Positions 23,313 to 31,374 of a DNA stretch of 64,000 bases are shown here, piece after piece (within the stretch, counting starts at the first letter, position 1; the number at the start of each line of letters is the position of its first letter). The notes beneath the pieces are model-generated. The model was given only the letters and a program-made list of their open reading frames with translations. It searched no databases and had not been told where the DNA came from. The stretch spans positions 4,278,001 to 4,342,000 of the forward strand of contig NZ_CP086068.1 of the NCBI RefSeq assembly GCF_020783335.1. Reading direction: 5' to 3'. A program made the position numbers and the translations under genes. This DNA is from Mucilaginibacter daejeonensis (lineage in GTDB: Bacteria > Bacteroidota > Bacteroidia > Sphingobacteriales > Sphingobacteriaceae).

Positions 23313-24011
23313 GTGAACCTGCGCAATAGTTACCTAAGCCATTTCGTCGACCTGCTTTTCCCAAGGCTTTGCCAAGCCTGCAAGGCAAGCTTAGTGGGTA
23401 CTGAGGAACTGATCTGCACAAATTGCCTGTTCGATCTGCCTTATACCAACTTCCATCAACAAGCGGACAACATTGTTGCGCGGCAGTTTTGGGGTAAGAT
23501 CCCGTTGCAGTATGCTTACGCGCTGCTGTATTTTGAAAAGGGTGGCAAGGTGCAGCACCTGATCCACCAGTTCAAGTACAAGGATATGCCCAAGATCGGC
23601 GACCGGCTGGGACAGATCGCGGGCGAGCAGTTGCTACAGGTCGCTGCGCTGACCGACGTGGATCACATCATACCGGTACCGCTACACCGAAGCCGCCTGC
23701 GCGAGCGCGGGTACAACCAAAGTACCCATTTTGCCAACGGCTTAGCCCAGCGCTTGCAAGCCACTGTGCTTGACCGTACGCTCATCAGAACCGTACGCAC
23801 CTCCACCCAAACACGAAAGTCGAGGTTCGACCGCTACTTGAACATGCAGGAGGTATTTGCCCTTAACGCTCCGGAGCTTTTGCATAACAAACATATATTG
23901 CTGGTGGATGATATCGTGACCACCGGCTCCACCTTAGAGGCTTGTGCACATGAACTACTGGCCGTACCTGGCCTGCGCTTAAGTATAGCTACTATAGCAT
24001 ATGCCTTATAA
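23313..24011 (+). CDS. ComF/GntX-type phosphoribosyltransferase-like protein
   Basis: A 232-residue protein of the ComF family. The N-terminus has a zinc-finger-like cysteine cluster (CQACKASL and ICTNC around residues 20-40), followed by a PRTase type I fold with the PRPP-binding motif ILLVDDIVTTGSTL at about residues 192-205 and the conserved DHIIPVPLHRSRLRERGYNQ-type segment (about 108-128). ComF proteins take part in DNA uptake in naturally competent bacteria, while homologues elsewhere (GntX) have unclear roles. The GTG start at 23313 is in register with relatives, though it lacks a Shine-Dalgarno. It follows rlmN and precedes rfbA on the same strand. Confidence 0.9.
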   Translation: MNLRNSYLSHFVDLLFPRLCQACKASLVGTEELICTNCLFDLPYTNFHQQADNIVARQFWGKIPLQYAYALLYFEKGGKVQHLIHQFKYKDMPKIGDRLGQIAGEQLLQVAALTDVDHIIPVPLHRSRLRERGYNQSTHFANGLAQRLQATVLDRTLIRTVRTSTQTRKSRFDRYLNMQEVFALNAPELLHNKHILLVDDIVTTGSTLEACAHELLAVPGLRLSIATIAYAL

Positions 24012-24081
24012 AGCTTATTTAACACTACGCATATATATTTTTCATATCTTGCTCCCAATTACAACTTAACGTTACACGCCC

Positions 24082-24951
24082 GTGAAAGGAATTATTTTAG
24101 CCGGTGGATCAGGTACCCGATTGCACCCTCTTACCTTAGCCGTTAGCAAGCAATTGATGCCGGTGTATGATAAACCCATGATCTACTATCCACTGTCGGT
24201 ATTGATGCTGGCCGGGATCAAGGAGATACTGATCATATCCACACCGCATGATATGCCGCAGTTCCAAAAACTACTGGGTGATGGTTCACGCATCGGTTGC
24301 CGTTTTGAGTATGCCGTGCAGCCTGAACCGAATGGCCTTGCACAAGCGTTCGTGATCGGTGCTGATTTTATCGGTAATGACAAGGTAGCCCTCATCCTCG
24401 GTGATAACATCTTTTACGGCGACGGCCTTTCGCACCTGTTGCAGGAAAGCGCCGACCCTGATGGTGGTATGGTATTCGCTTACCAGGTGGCCGACCCTGA
24501 GCGCTATGGCGTAGTTGAATTTGACGAAAATAATCAAGCCATCTCTTTGGAAGAGAAACCTGCGGAGCCAAGATCGGACTTTGCAGTACCGGGTTTATAT
24601 TTTTACGATAATGATGTGGTGGAGATTGCCAAGAACATCAAGCCATCGCCTCGTGGAGAGTATGAGATCACTGATGTGAACATCGAATACCTGAAACGCG
24701 GTAAATTAAAGGTAGGCATCCTGAGTCGTGGTACGGCCTGGTTAGATACCGGCACCTTCGCCTCGTTGATGCAGGCAGGCCAGTTCGTGCAGGTGATCGA
24801 GGATCGCCAGGGCATTAAGATCGCTTGTATAGAAGAGATCGCTTACCGTATGGGCTTTATTGATGCGGAGCAACTGACCGAGATCGCCAAACCATTGACC
24901 AAAAGCGGTTACGGACAGTATCTACTTAAGATACTCAAGAAAAAACACTAA
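24082..24951 (+). CDS. rfbA: Glucose-1-phosphate thymidylyltransferase
   Basis: RfbA (RmlA) makes dTDP-glucose from glucose-1-phosphate and dTTP, the first step to dTDP-rhamnose and other deoxysugars of surface glycans. The 289-residue protein is full length. The nucleotide-binding GGSGTRLHPLT is at residues 8-18, followed by KQLMPVYDKPMIYYPLS, LGDNIFYGDGL and EEKPAEPRSDFAVPGLYFYD; the closing WLDTGTFASLMQA is also typical. The start is GTG. rfbB, rfbC and rfbD are not in the window. It precedes a small ORF resembling part of GDP-mannose dehydratase, so this may be the remnant edge of a nucleotide-sugar cluster. Confidence 0.96.
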   Translation: MKGIILAGGSGTRLHPLTLAVSKQLMPVYDKPMIYYPLSVLMLAGIKEILIISTPHDMPQFQKLLGDGSRIGCRFEYAVQPEPNGLAQAFVIGADFIGNDKVALILGDNIFYGDGLSHLLQESADPDGGMVFAYQVADPERYGVVEFDENNQAISLEEKPAEPRSDFAVPGLYFYDNDVVEIAKNIKPSPRGEYEITDVNIEYLKRGKLKVGILSRGTAWLDTGTFASLMQAGQFVQVIEDRQGIKIACIEEIAYRMGFIDAEQLTEIAKPLTKSGYGQYLLKILKKKH

Positions 24952-24955
24952 TAAC

Positions 24956-25249
24956 ATGCTGAAAGCGCAAGCCATTGCGTTGGCTGTTACCAATATCGTT
25001 CAGGGCACCCAGGACAGGCTTTCACTGCCTGACCTGGATGCCCTAATGGATGGCAATCCCATCATCACCACGCGCGATCATATCCGCCAGTTATTTCAAA
25101 ACCTGGGCGTAGAGGTTGAATTTAGCGGTAAAGGGCCGCACGAAAAAGGTGTGGTGATCGACATGGACCCTGAACGGATGCAGCAATTAGGCCTCGACCC
25201 GGATACTTTACGGTTCGGCCAAACGGTGGTGAAAGCTGGAGCTGTATAA
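24956..25249 (+). CDS. Small ORF resembling an internally shortened GDP-mannose 4,6-dehydratase
   Basis: A 97-residue open frame 4 bases after rfbA. Residues 4-27 (AIALAVTNIVQGTQDRLSL and on) align by eye with the ITRAIANIAQG...LYLGNMDSLRDWG segment of Gmd, and residues 36-93 (TRDHIRQLFQNLGVEVEF, SGKGPHEKGVV, GQTVVKAG) with its TVREFVELAF...GKGxxEKG region. About 30-35 residues that normally lie between these parts, including the RDWGHAxDY motif, are missing, as are the whole Rossmann core and the catalytic residues. It therefore cannot be a working dehydratase. It might be a decaying fragment or a retained small protein; the frame is intact and well placed for co-translation. Homology is from memory and needs a search. 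Confidence 0.6.
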   Translation: MLKAQAIALAVTNIVQGTQDRLSLPDLDALMDGNPIITTRDHIRQLFQNLGVEVEFSGKGPHEKGVVIDMDPERMQQLGLDPDTLRFGQTVVKAGAV

Positions 25250-25261
25250 CTTTGGTTCACC

Positions 25262-25369
25262 TGTCATGCCGATGCATATCGGCATCTCTCCTGCAAATAT
25301 CTATGATACCTTCCCTTTAAATCATATCCGCGACCTGTCCGTGAGATGACGATAGGCATCGGCATGACA
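25262..25369. repeat. Inverted-repeat element between convergent genes
   Basis: TGTCATGCCGATGC (25262-25275) and GCATCGGCATGACA (25356-25369) are exact 14-base inverted complements bounding a 108-base unit, with a further internal GATGCATATCGGCATC palindrome near 25271-25286. It resembles the TGTCATnCCGA-type intergenic palindromic elements seen in many genomes. It separates the plus-strand GMD-like ORF from the end of dxs and may terminate both transcripts. Confidence 0.7.
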
Positions 25370-25400
25370 TAGGTTGGAAGTTGGGGATTAATTAAGAAGT

Positions 25401-27329
25401 TTACGACGCTATGATGTGCCTGTTCTGCGCCACACCCATGTTCTGTACCGTGCGCACGATGCTGGCCGCATCATAACCACATTCGGCCCAAAGTTCAGGT
25501 TGTTCGCCATGCTCGATCACGGCATCAGGTATACCTAAGCGCACCACGTCGGCCTTGTATTTATTATCGGCCATGAATTCCAGTACAGCACTTCCGGCTC
25601 CGCCTTCTAAACAACCATCCTCAACGGTGATCACTTTGCTGTACTTGCTGAATACCTCGTGTAACATGGCTTCGTCAAGTGGTTTTACAAAGCGCAGGTC
25701 GTAATGTGCAGGGTAAAAACCTAAGGTGTTCAGCTCAGTAGTGGCTTTTACTACCTCGTTGCCGATCGCACCGATAGATAGTATGGCCAGTTCTTCGCCA
25801 TCGCAGATCTTACGGCCTTTACCTACAGGCAAGGCTTTCATTGGGCGCTGCCAATCTACCATAACCCCATTACCACGAGGGTAACGGATCACGAACGGAC
25901 CTGCATTTTCCTGTTGGGCAGTGAACATCAGGTTACGCAGTTCTTCCTCGTTCATTGGTGCAGCAACGGCCAGGTTAGGGATGCAACGCATGTATGCCAG
26001 ATCGTAAGCACCATGGTGGGTAGGGCCGTCGGCACCGGCTAGACCGGCACGATCCAGGCAAAACACCACATTGAGCTTCTGGATAGCCACATCATGGATC
26101 ACCTGATCATAGGCGCGCTGCATAAAGCTGGAGTAGATATTACAGAACGGCACCATTCCCTGCGAGGCCAATCCGGCCGAGAAGGTAACAGCATGCTGCT
26201 CGGCAATGCCCACGTCAAAGGCGCGGTCAGGCATGGCCTTCATCATTAGGTTGAGCGAGCAGCCTGATGGCATGGCCGGCGTAACACCCATGATCTTAGG
26301 GTTCTGCTCGGCCAGTTCGATAATAGTATGGCCGAATACGTCCTGATATTTAGGCGGTTGCGGCTTTTCGTAATAGGTCTTTTTGATCTCGCCGGTGATC
26401 TTGTCGAACAAGCCGGGAGCATGCCACTTGGTCTGATCCTTTTCAGCCAGGGCATAACCCTTGCCTTTTACGGTGACACAGTGCAGTAACTTTGGTCCGG
26501 GTATGTCGCGCAGGTCGCGCAGTACCTTCACCATATGCTTTACGTCGTGCCCGTCAATAGGACCAAAATATCTGAACTTGAGGGCTTCGAACAGGTTGCT
26601 GTTCTTCAACAGGGTTCCCTTGATGCTCTTCTCGATCTTTTTGGCGTACTTCAAAGCATCCGGACCAATGGCCGATATCTTTGATAGCACGTAACCGATA
26701 TCGCCCCTGAAACTGTTATAGGGTTTAGAGGTGGTGATGTCGGCCAGGTATTCTTTTAAAGCCCCCACGTTGGGGTCGATGGACATATTATTATCGTTCA
26801 GGATCACCAGCAGGTTACTGTTAGCGATACCGGCATGGTTTAGAGCCTCAAAGGCCATACCTGCGGTCATGGCACCATCACCAATCACGGCTACATGCTG
26901 GCGGTCCTTTTCCCCTTTGTAGTGCGAGGCCACGGCCATACCTAAAGCGGCCGATATAGAGGTGGACGAGTGCCCTACCCCAAAAGTATCATACTCGCTC
27001 TCGCTGCGCTTAGGGAAACCGCTCAGTCCGCCGTACATACGGTTGGTGTGAAAGTTATCGCGGCGGCCGGTCAGGATCTTGTGTCCGTAAGCCTGGTGGC
27101 CTACGTCCCAAACCAGCTGATCGTAAGGCGTATTCAACACGTAATGCAAGGCCACGCTCAATTCAACAACGCCAAGGCTCGCGCCAAAATGGCCACCGTT
27201 AACAGATACCACATCAATAATGTATTGACGCAATTGCTGTGATATCTGCTCCAGTTCTTCTTCTTTGAACTGTTTCAGATCATGCGGTGAATTGATCTTT
27301 TGTAGCAGATCGCCGGCAGGTACTTGCAT
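25401..27329 (-). CDS. dxs: 1-deoxy-D-xylulose-5-phosphate synthase
   Basis: Dxs condenses pyruvate and glyceraldehyde-3-phosphate, the first step of the MEP isoprenoid pathway, with thiamine pyrophosphate. The 642-residue transketolase-like protein is full length: GHQAYGHKILTGR with the catalytic His near residue 80, the TPP/Mg motif GDGAMTAGMAFEALN (150-165) with NDNNMSIDPNVG (about 180-192), the central FDVGIAEQHAVTFSAGLA carrying the proton-shuttling Glu, and DRAGLAGADGPTHHG. Monocistronic, convergent with rfbA and divergent from an unknown lipoprotein gene. The upstream region has TTACTTTG, one base off the -7 consensus. Confidence 0.97.
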   Translation of the reverse strand: MQVPAGDLLQKINSPHDLKQFKEEELEQISQQLRQYIIDVVSVNGGHFGASLGVVELSVALHYVLNTPYDQLVWDVGHQAYGHKILTGRRDNFHTNRMYGGLSGFPKRSESEYDTFGVGHSSTSISAALGMAVASHYKGEKDRQHVAVIGDGAMTAGMAFEALNHAGIANSNLLVILNDNNMSIDPNVGALKEYLADITTSKPYNSFRGDIGYVLSKISAIGPDALKYAKKIEKSIKGTLLKNSNLFEALKFRYFGPIDGHDVKHMVKVLRDLRDIPGPKLLHCVTVKGKGYALAEKDQTKWHAPGLFDKITGEIKKTYYEKPQPPKYQDVFGHTIIELAEQNPKIMGVTPAMPSGCSLNLMMKAMPDRAFDVGIAEQHAVTFSAGLASQGMVPFCNIYSSFMQRAYDQVIHDVAIQKLNVVFCLDRAGLAGADGPTHHGAYDLAYMRCIPNLAVAAPMNEEELRNLMFTAQQENAGPFVIRYPRGNGVMVDWQRPMKALPVGKGRKICDGEELAILSIGAIGNEVVKATTELNTLGFYPAHYDLRFVKPLDEAMLHEVFSKYSKVITVEDGCLEGGAGSAVLEFMADNKYKADVVRLGIPDAVIEHGEQPELWAECGYDAASIVRTVQNMGVAQNRHIIAS

Positions 27330-27457
27330 TTACTATGGGATACGATGATTAACTTACAAAGTAAGTCATTTTAGTTGGTAATCTGTTCGACAAATTTGTT
27401 GGTCACTTTGTTTTTATCGGCTTACATTTATCATATTTGATGTCATATTAAATATTC

Positions 27458-28447
27458 ATGATACCCCTAATGCCGCGTATCGCTCTGGCGTCAATGTGCT
27501 TATTGATCACGGTGTTCACCGGCTGTAAGCCAGCACCCGGTACCTGGGTGAACGATCAGATAAAACCCGAGCAGCGCAACGACTTCCATGCCCTTAACAC
27601 CCGATTATTGGACTACCTGCACAAGAACGACCTAAATGGCTTAGGCAACATCATGTCGAAGGAATTATTGGATGCGCCGACCACGAGGCGCATCGTAGAG
27701 CTTTGCAGCATCAGGCTTAAAAAGAGCAAAGCCACCATGCTCGATGAGTATCACATCATACACGCCACTCCTGATGAGCAAAGCGTACGTTCATTTAAGT
27801 ATGAGACCAACAGCTATCAACTAACCTATAACCCGCTGACCCGCGAAAAATATATGGCCTTTTTCAAGGTGAAGTATGATGGCGAGGACTGGTTACTTAC
27901 GGCCAATTATAATAAATATAAGTACGGTTGGAAGATCGACGAGATCGAGCTGGAACGTTACACCATGGATCACATGACCGCGCCTGAACTCTACGCCAAG
28001 GCACAGCACGAATATGATAAAGGGCATTTGATCAATGCGGAGAAGTATATGCATCTGGCGCGCCAGTGCTCGATGCCCTGTTCCATATGGCGGTATGACG
28101 CCTCTGACGACATGGATCGCTTTTACACCAAGGTGATAGTGGAGGCCGAACGGGCATGGTCGCGCGGGGTGGTACTTGAGCAGGTGCCTACCAAACCAAA
28201 ACTCATCCGCGTTTTTATACAAGATCGCGGCGAGGGAAATGCACCCATGATCTGGTACGTGTCAAAACTGAACGTAAAAGATACGGCCACCATTAAAAAG
28301 GAGCATGAACAGGTGCGCAGGGCGATAGTTAAGTTGATACCGGGTATCGATCAGGGCAACAAGTTGGTTCAATACATCGCCTTCAACAACTTTCCGGCCA
28401 CTAACCATAAAAAGACGACCAGGTACGAGTTCTTTGACCGTTATTAG
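27458..28447 (+). CDS. Lipoprotein of unknown function
   Basis: A 329-residue predicted lipoprotein; the signal peptide ends in the lipobox VFTGC (Cys23 from the ATG at 27458; an ATG at 27470 would also give a workable signal). The mature protein is mixed alpha/beta, with a KYGWKIDEIELERY strand-helix segment in the middle and a helix-rich part with YAKAQHEYDKGHLINAEKYMHLARQCSMP that looks like one TPR-type hairpin. The C-terminal part (YIAFNNFP) is not recognised. It is followed by an LspA-type signal peptidase 49 bases later on the same strand, so the peptidase might process this or related lipoproteins. I do not recognise a family. Confidence 0.8.
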   Translation: MIPLMPRIALASMCLLITVFTGCKPAPGTWVNDQIKPEQRNDFHALNTRLLDYLHKNDLNGLGNIMSKELLDAPTTRRIVELCSIRLKKSKATMLDEYHIIHATPDEQSVRSFKYETNSYQLTYNPLTREKYMAFFKVKYDGEDWLLTANYNKYKYGWKIDEIELERYTMDHMTAPELYAKAQHEYDKGHLINAEKYMHLARQCSMPCSIWRYDASDDMDRFYTKVIVEAERAWSRGVVLEQVPTKPKLIRVFIQDRGEGNAPMIWYVSKLNVKDTATIKKEHEQVRRAIVKLIPGIDQGNKLVQYIAFNNFPATNHKKTTRYEFFDRY

Positions 28448-28496
28448 ATACTATTTTTAGCCTCATACAGTTTAACCTCCATAACCTTACCCGACC

Positions 28497-29006
28497 ATGA
28501 AGATCAAGACCAAAATATTAATGCTTTGCATACTATGCACCTCACTGATCGGGTGTGATATGCTGACCAAGGACCTGGCCAAGCAGCACCTGATGTACAG
28601 CAGGCCGACATCGTACTTGTATGATACCTTCAGGTTGGAGTATGCCGAGAATACCGGCGCTGCCCTGAGTTTAGGCGATGGACTATCGCAGCCTTACAGC
28701 TTTATATTATTGAGCCTGCTACCGCTGCTGTTCATGATCGGGATGATTGTTTATATGATGAGCCGCATCAAACAATTGGACACCCTTAAACTGATCTGCC
28801 TGGCCATGGTATTTGCCGGTGGCATAGGCAACCTGATCGATCGTATATTTCATGACCGCCACGTGGTCGATTTTATGAACATCGGCATCGGCAGTTTGCG
28901 TTCGGGCATTTTCAACGTGGCCGATGTTTGCATCAGCCTTGGCGTGGTAGGCCTCATTATAGCCTACAATAAGCCCGAACCCAAACCCGAAACGGCTATC
29001 AGCTAA
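28497..29006 (+). CDS. lspA: Signal peptidase II (LspA-type lipoprotein signal peptidase)
   Basis: A 169-residue membrane aspartyl peptidase that removes lipoprotein signal peptides. Four spans are predicted. Conserved elements are Asp21 in CDMLTKD, Asn52 in ENTGAALSLGD, Asn112 and catalytic Asp115 in GGIGNLIDR, VVDFM, and Asn140/catalytic Asp143 in FNVADV. It is shorter in its loops than the main Bacteroidota LspA as I recall it, so it could be a second, specialised copy. The N-terminus happens to contain LIGC before the first Asp, but that belongs to span 1. The gene follows an unknown lipoprotein gene and overlaps the LysR gene tail to tail. Confidence 0.93.
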   Translation: MKIKTKILMLCILCTSLIGCDMLTKDLAKQHLMYSRPTSYLYDTFRLEYAENTGAALSLGDGLSQPYSFILLSLLPLLFMIGMIVYMMSRIKQLDTLKLICLAMVFAGGIGNLIDRIFHDRHVVDFMNIGIGSLRSGIFNVADVCISLGVVGLIIAYNKPEPKPETAIS

Positions 29007-29013
29007 AGCTGAT
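28998..29013. other. Palindrome spanning both stop codons of lspA and the LysR gene
   Basis: ATCAGC (28998-29003) and GCTGAT (29008-29013) flank a 4-base loop. The lspA stop TAA is at 29004-29006 and the LysR stop on the minus strand at 29003-29005, so the two convergent genes share their ends and leave no separate terminator. Confidence 0.55.
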
Positions 29014-29899
29014 CATCGTCCATGTTGCTCATAATATCCATGAGTTGTTGGGTGAACAGCACGGCCGCCTTTTTACGGTACACCCCTTTTTGCCAAAGGA
29101 TGTAGGAACGCCGCCTGATCTGCTTACCCTCAATGGGTACCGCGCAGATGCCTTCCCATCCGAACAAGGCTTTTTCATTAAGGATGGTGGCCCAGTGCCC
29201 ATTTTGAACCATTGACAGGATGGAGTGCACATCGTTCATCTCGATCCTGATCTTGGGGTCGATCTTATTCCGGTAGAACAACTCATTGATAAGCGCCCTG
29301 GAGGTGAAGCCCTTGCCAGGCATGATCAGGTCCTGCATACCCAGCTCTTTAAGGGTTATCTCTTTTAGTTTGGCCAACGGGCTATGCTTACCCACCGCCA
29401 TCACAATGCCCGAACTAAATAACAGCTGCATCTCCAGGTCCTCATCGTCCGATTCGTTATGGAAAGCCAGGATCATGTCCAGTTCGGCCAGTCGCAGTTT
29501 GCGCTCCAACTCTTCCGGGTTACCATAAGTGATCAGGATCTTGATGCCCGGATACTTGGTAGAGAATGGCGCCAGTGCGGGTAACAATAAAGAGGTAAAA
29601 GCATACGACACGCCGATGTTCAGCTCGCCGGTGGCGGCGTTCTTCAATTCGGCTATGGCTTGCTTGCTCTTTTGCACATCGCGCAGGATCTTTTGTGCAT
29701 GCTCAAAAAACACATGCCCCGCCTCAGTGATGCGCACATGCTTACCAATACGGTCGAATAGTAGCATGCCCAACTCCTCTTCCAACTGCTTGATCTGCTG
29801 CGAGAGGGTGCTTTGGGTAATGAACACCGAAGCCGCTGCCTCGGTGAAATTCATGGTCTCGGCTGCCTTAACAAAGTATTGTAACTGTCGTATCTCCAT
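29003..29899 (-). CDS. LysR-family transcriptional regulator
   Basis: A 298-residue LysR regulator when started at the ATG at 29899 (an in-frame GTG/ATG at 29905 adds two residues). The winged-helix DNA-binding domain is at residues 1-60 (MEIRQLQYFVKAAETMNFTE, with the recognition helix ITQSTLSQQIKQLEEELG), followed by a linker helix and the periplasmic-binding-like effector domain (about 90-290). It is divergent from the MFS transporter gene with 138 bases between the start codons, the classic layout in which the regulator controls the transporter. AT-rich dyads such as ATATCAATATACCCGATAT around 29952-29974 could be the operator. The effector is unknown. Confidence 0.93.
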   Translation of the reverse strand: MEIRQLQYFVKAAETMNFTEAAASVFITQSTLSQQIKQLEEELGMLLFDRIGKHVRITEAGHVFFEHAQKILRDVQKSKQAIAELKNAATGELNIGVSYAFTSLLLPALAPFSTKYPGIKILITYGNPEELERKLRLAELDMILAFHNESDDEDLEMQLLFSSGIVMAVGKHSPLAKLKEITLKELGMQDLIMPGKGFTSRALINELFYRNKIDPKIRIEMNDVHSILSMVQNGHWATILNEKALFGWEGICAVPIEGKQIRRRSYILWQKGVYRKKAAVLFTQQLMDIMSNMDDDQL

Positions 29900-29951
29900 A
29901 ACCATTGATCGCTTTTGCCTATCAATATCATTAAAACAATCTATTTTACAA

Positions 29952-29974
29952 ATATATCAATATACCCGATATTT
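29952..29974. promoter_or_regulatory. Possible operator in the LysR/MFS divergent region
   Basis: The stretch ATATATCAATATACCCGATATTTG contains the loose dyad ATATC-N8-GATAT. LysR regulators usually bind T-N11-A dyads in such divergent gaps. This is suggestive only; several AT-rich overlapping dyads exist here. Confidence 0.3.
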
Positions 29975-30037
29975 GTGATACCGAAATATTTTAGTGACCC
30001 GGCATTCGGGCCCGACTAAAATAGTTCGGGTAGAACG

Positions 30038-31294
30038 ATGTTGTGCATGAATGTTTTCCGCTCCCTTAAGTACCGTAATTTTAAACTTTTCATCTATGGC
30101 CAATCCATCTCGCTGATCGGCACCTGGATGCAAAAAACGGCCGTAAGCTGGCTGGTTTACCGGCTTACCGGTTCGGCGCTGTTATTGGGTTTGGTCAGTT
30201 TCATGAGCTTGATCCCATCGCTGGTACTGTCGCCTTACGCGGGCAGCATCGTAGATCGCCACGACCGTTACAAAATATTGGTGATCACTCAAGTGATATC
30301 TATGTTGCAGGCGGGTGCGCTGGCCTTCCTTATCCTGTTCAAGATCTATAACATTCCGGCCATCATTGGTTTGAGCCTGCTGCAGGGTATCATCAACGCT
30401 TTTGATGTGACCTGCCGCCAGGCCATGATGGGCGAGATGGTGGAAGATAAGGCCGACCTGCCTAACGCCATCGCACTCAACTCTACCATGACCAACATTG
30501 CCCGTATAGCCGGTCCGGCAGTGGCCGGTATCGTACTGAGCACATTTGGTGAGGACGTTTGTTTCTTCGGTAACTTCATCAGCTACATTCCGGTACTGAC
30601 CTGTTTGTTCATGATGAATTTGAAGATCACGCAGATCAGTAAACCGCAAACCAGTATCTGGCAGGAACTACAGGACGGTTTCAAATACGTGGCCGGCGAT
30701 GCCGACCTGAGCAGCCTGATCCTGATGCTGACCATCAGTAGTTTATTCGTGATCCCGTTCAATACCCTGATGCCGATCTTTGCCAAAGACATCTTTCACG
30801 GCAATGCCCGTACCTTCAGCTGGTTCGAGAGCGCTGCAGGATTAGGCTCGGTGATCAGCGCGGTGTACCTGGCATCGCTCAAAAGCCATAAAGGTTTGAT
30901 CAGGATCATGCTGGTGGCCAGTTCACTATTCGGCGTGAGCGTATTGCTGCTCGGTTACGCCAACAACCTGACCTTAGCGCTGGTGTTCATGACCATTACC
31001 GGTATCGGTATGATGGCGCAAACCTCAGCCATTAACACCTATATACAAACCCACGCGCTTCCAGCTATGCGTGCGCGGGCCATCAGTTACTATGTGATGG
31101 CGTACCAGGGTATGATCCCGATCGGTAGCCTGATCATTGGCTGGCTGGCCAACACCTGGGGTCCGCGTGCAGCGGTATCTATTGAAGGCGCCATCGGTAT
31201 TTTGGCCACCGGTGCCTACATCGTTTATAACAAGCGCCGCACTGATGCACAACAAGGCAGCGGCCGCAATATTCCCCGTTTGTCAAGCATCTAA
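30038..31294 (+). CDS. Major facilitator superfamily exporter (EntS/MFS_3 type)
   Basis: A 418-residue transporter with 12 predicted spans. The opening FRSLKYRNFKLFIYGQSISLIGTWMQ is the MFS_3/EntS signature found in enterobactin exporter-like and drug-efflux proteins. The conserved loop between spans 2 and 3 has the GSIVDRHDRYK motif. The mRNA may start the protein at ATG 30047 instead of 30038. It is divergent from the LysR gene, which probably regulates it, and ends at an intrinsic terminator. The transported compound is unknown; a siderophore, drug or metabolite are all possible. Confidence 0.92.
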   Translation: MLCMNVFRSLKYRNFKLFIYGQSISLIGTWMQKTAVSWLVYRLTGSALLLGLVSFMSLIPSLVLSPYAGSIVDRHDRYKILVITQVISMLQAGALAFLILFKIYNIPAIIGLSLLQGIINAFDVTCRQAMMGEMVEDKADLPNAIALNSTMTNIARIAGPAVAGIVLSTFGEDVCFFGNFISYIPVLTCLFMMNLKITQISKPQTSIWQELQDGFKYVAGDADLSSLILMLTISSLFVIPFNTLMPIFAKDIFHGNARTFSWFESAAGLGSVISAVYLASLKSHKGLIRIMLVASSLFGVSVLLLGYANNLTLALVFMTITGIGMMAQTSAINTYIQTHALPAMRARAISYYVMAYQGMIPIGSLIIGWLANTWGPRAAVSIEGAIGILATGAYIVYNKRRTDAQQGSGRNIPRLSSI

Positions 31295-31302
31295 TTTTGC
31301 AG

Positions 31303-31346
31303 GGCCGGTACCGATCACATGTTATTTGATCAGTATCGGCCTTTTT
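31303..31346 (+). terminator. Terminator of the MFS transporter gene
   Basis: GGCCGGTACCGATCA (31303-31317) pairs with TGATCAGTATCGGCC (31327-31341) apart from one G-U and one mismatch, followed by TTTTT. It lies 8 bases after the stop codon. Confidence 0.85.
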
Positions 31347-31359
31347 AATAGGTATTAAC

Positions 31360-31367
31360 TATATTTG
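31360..31367 (+). promoter_or_regulatory. -7 promoter element directly before scpA
   Basis: TATATTTG matches TAnnTTTG and ends 7 bases before the ATG at 31375. The transcription start would fall near 31371, leaving a leader of only a few bases, so the mRNA is nearly leaderless. Confidence 0.65.
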
Positions 31368-31374
31368 CCATCCC

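Noticed and set aside
28497..28560. Lipobox-like LIGC at the start of LspA suggesting a lipoprotein
   Set aside because: It lies directly before the conserved first Asp of LspA span 1 and the protein has four spans and the full catalytic set; the resemblance is accidental.
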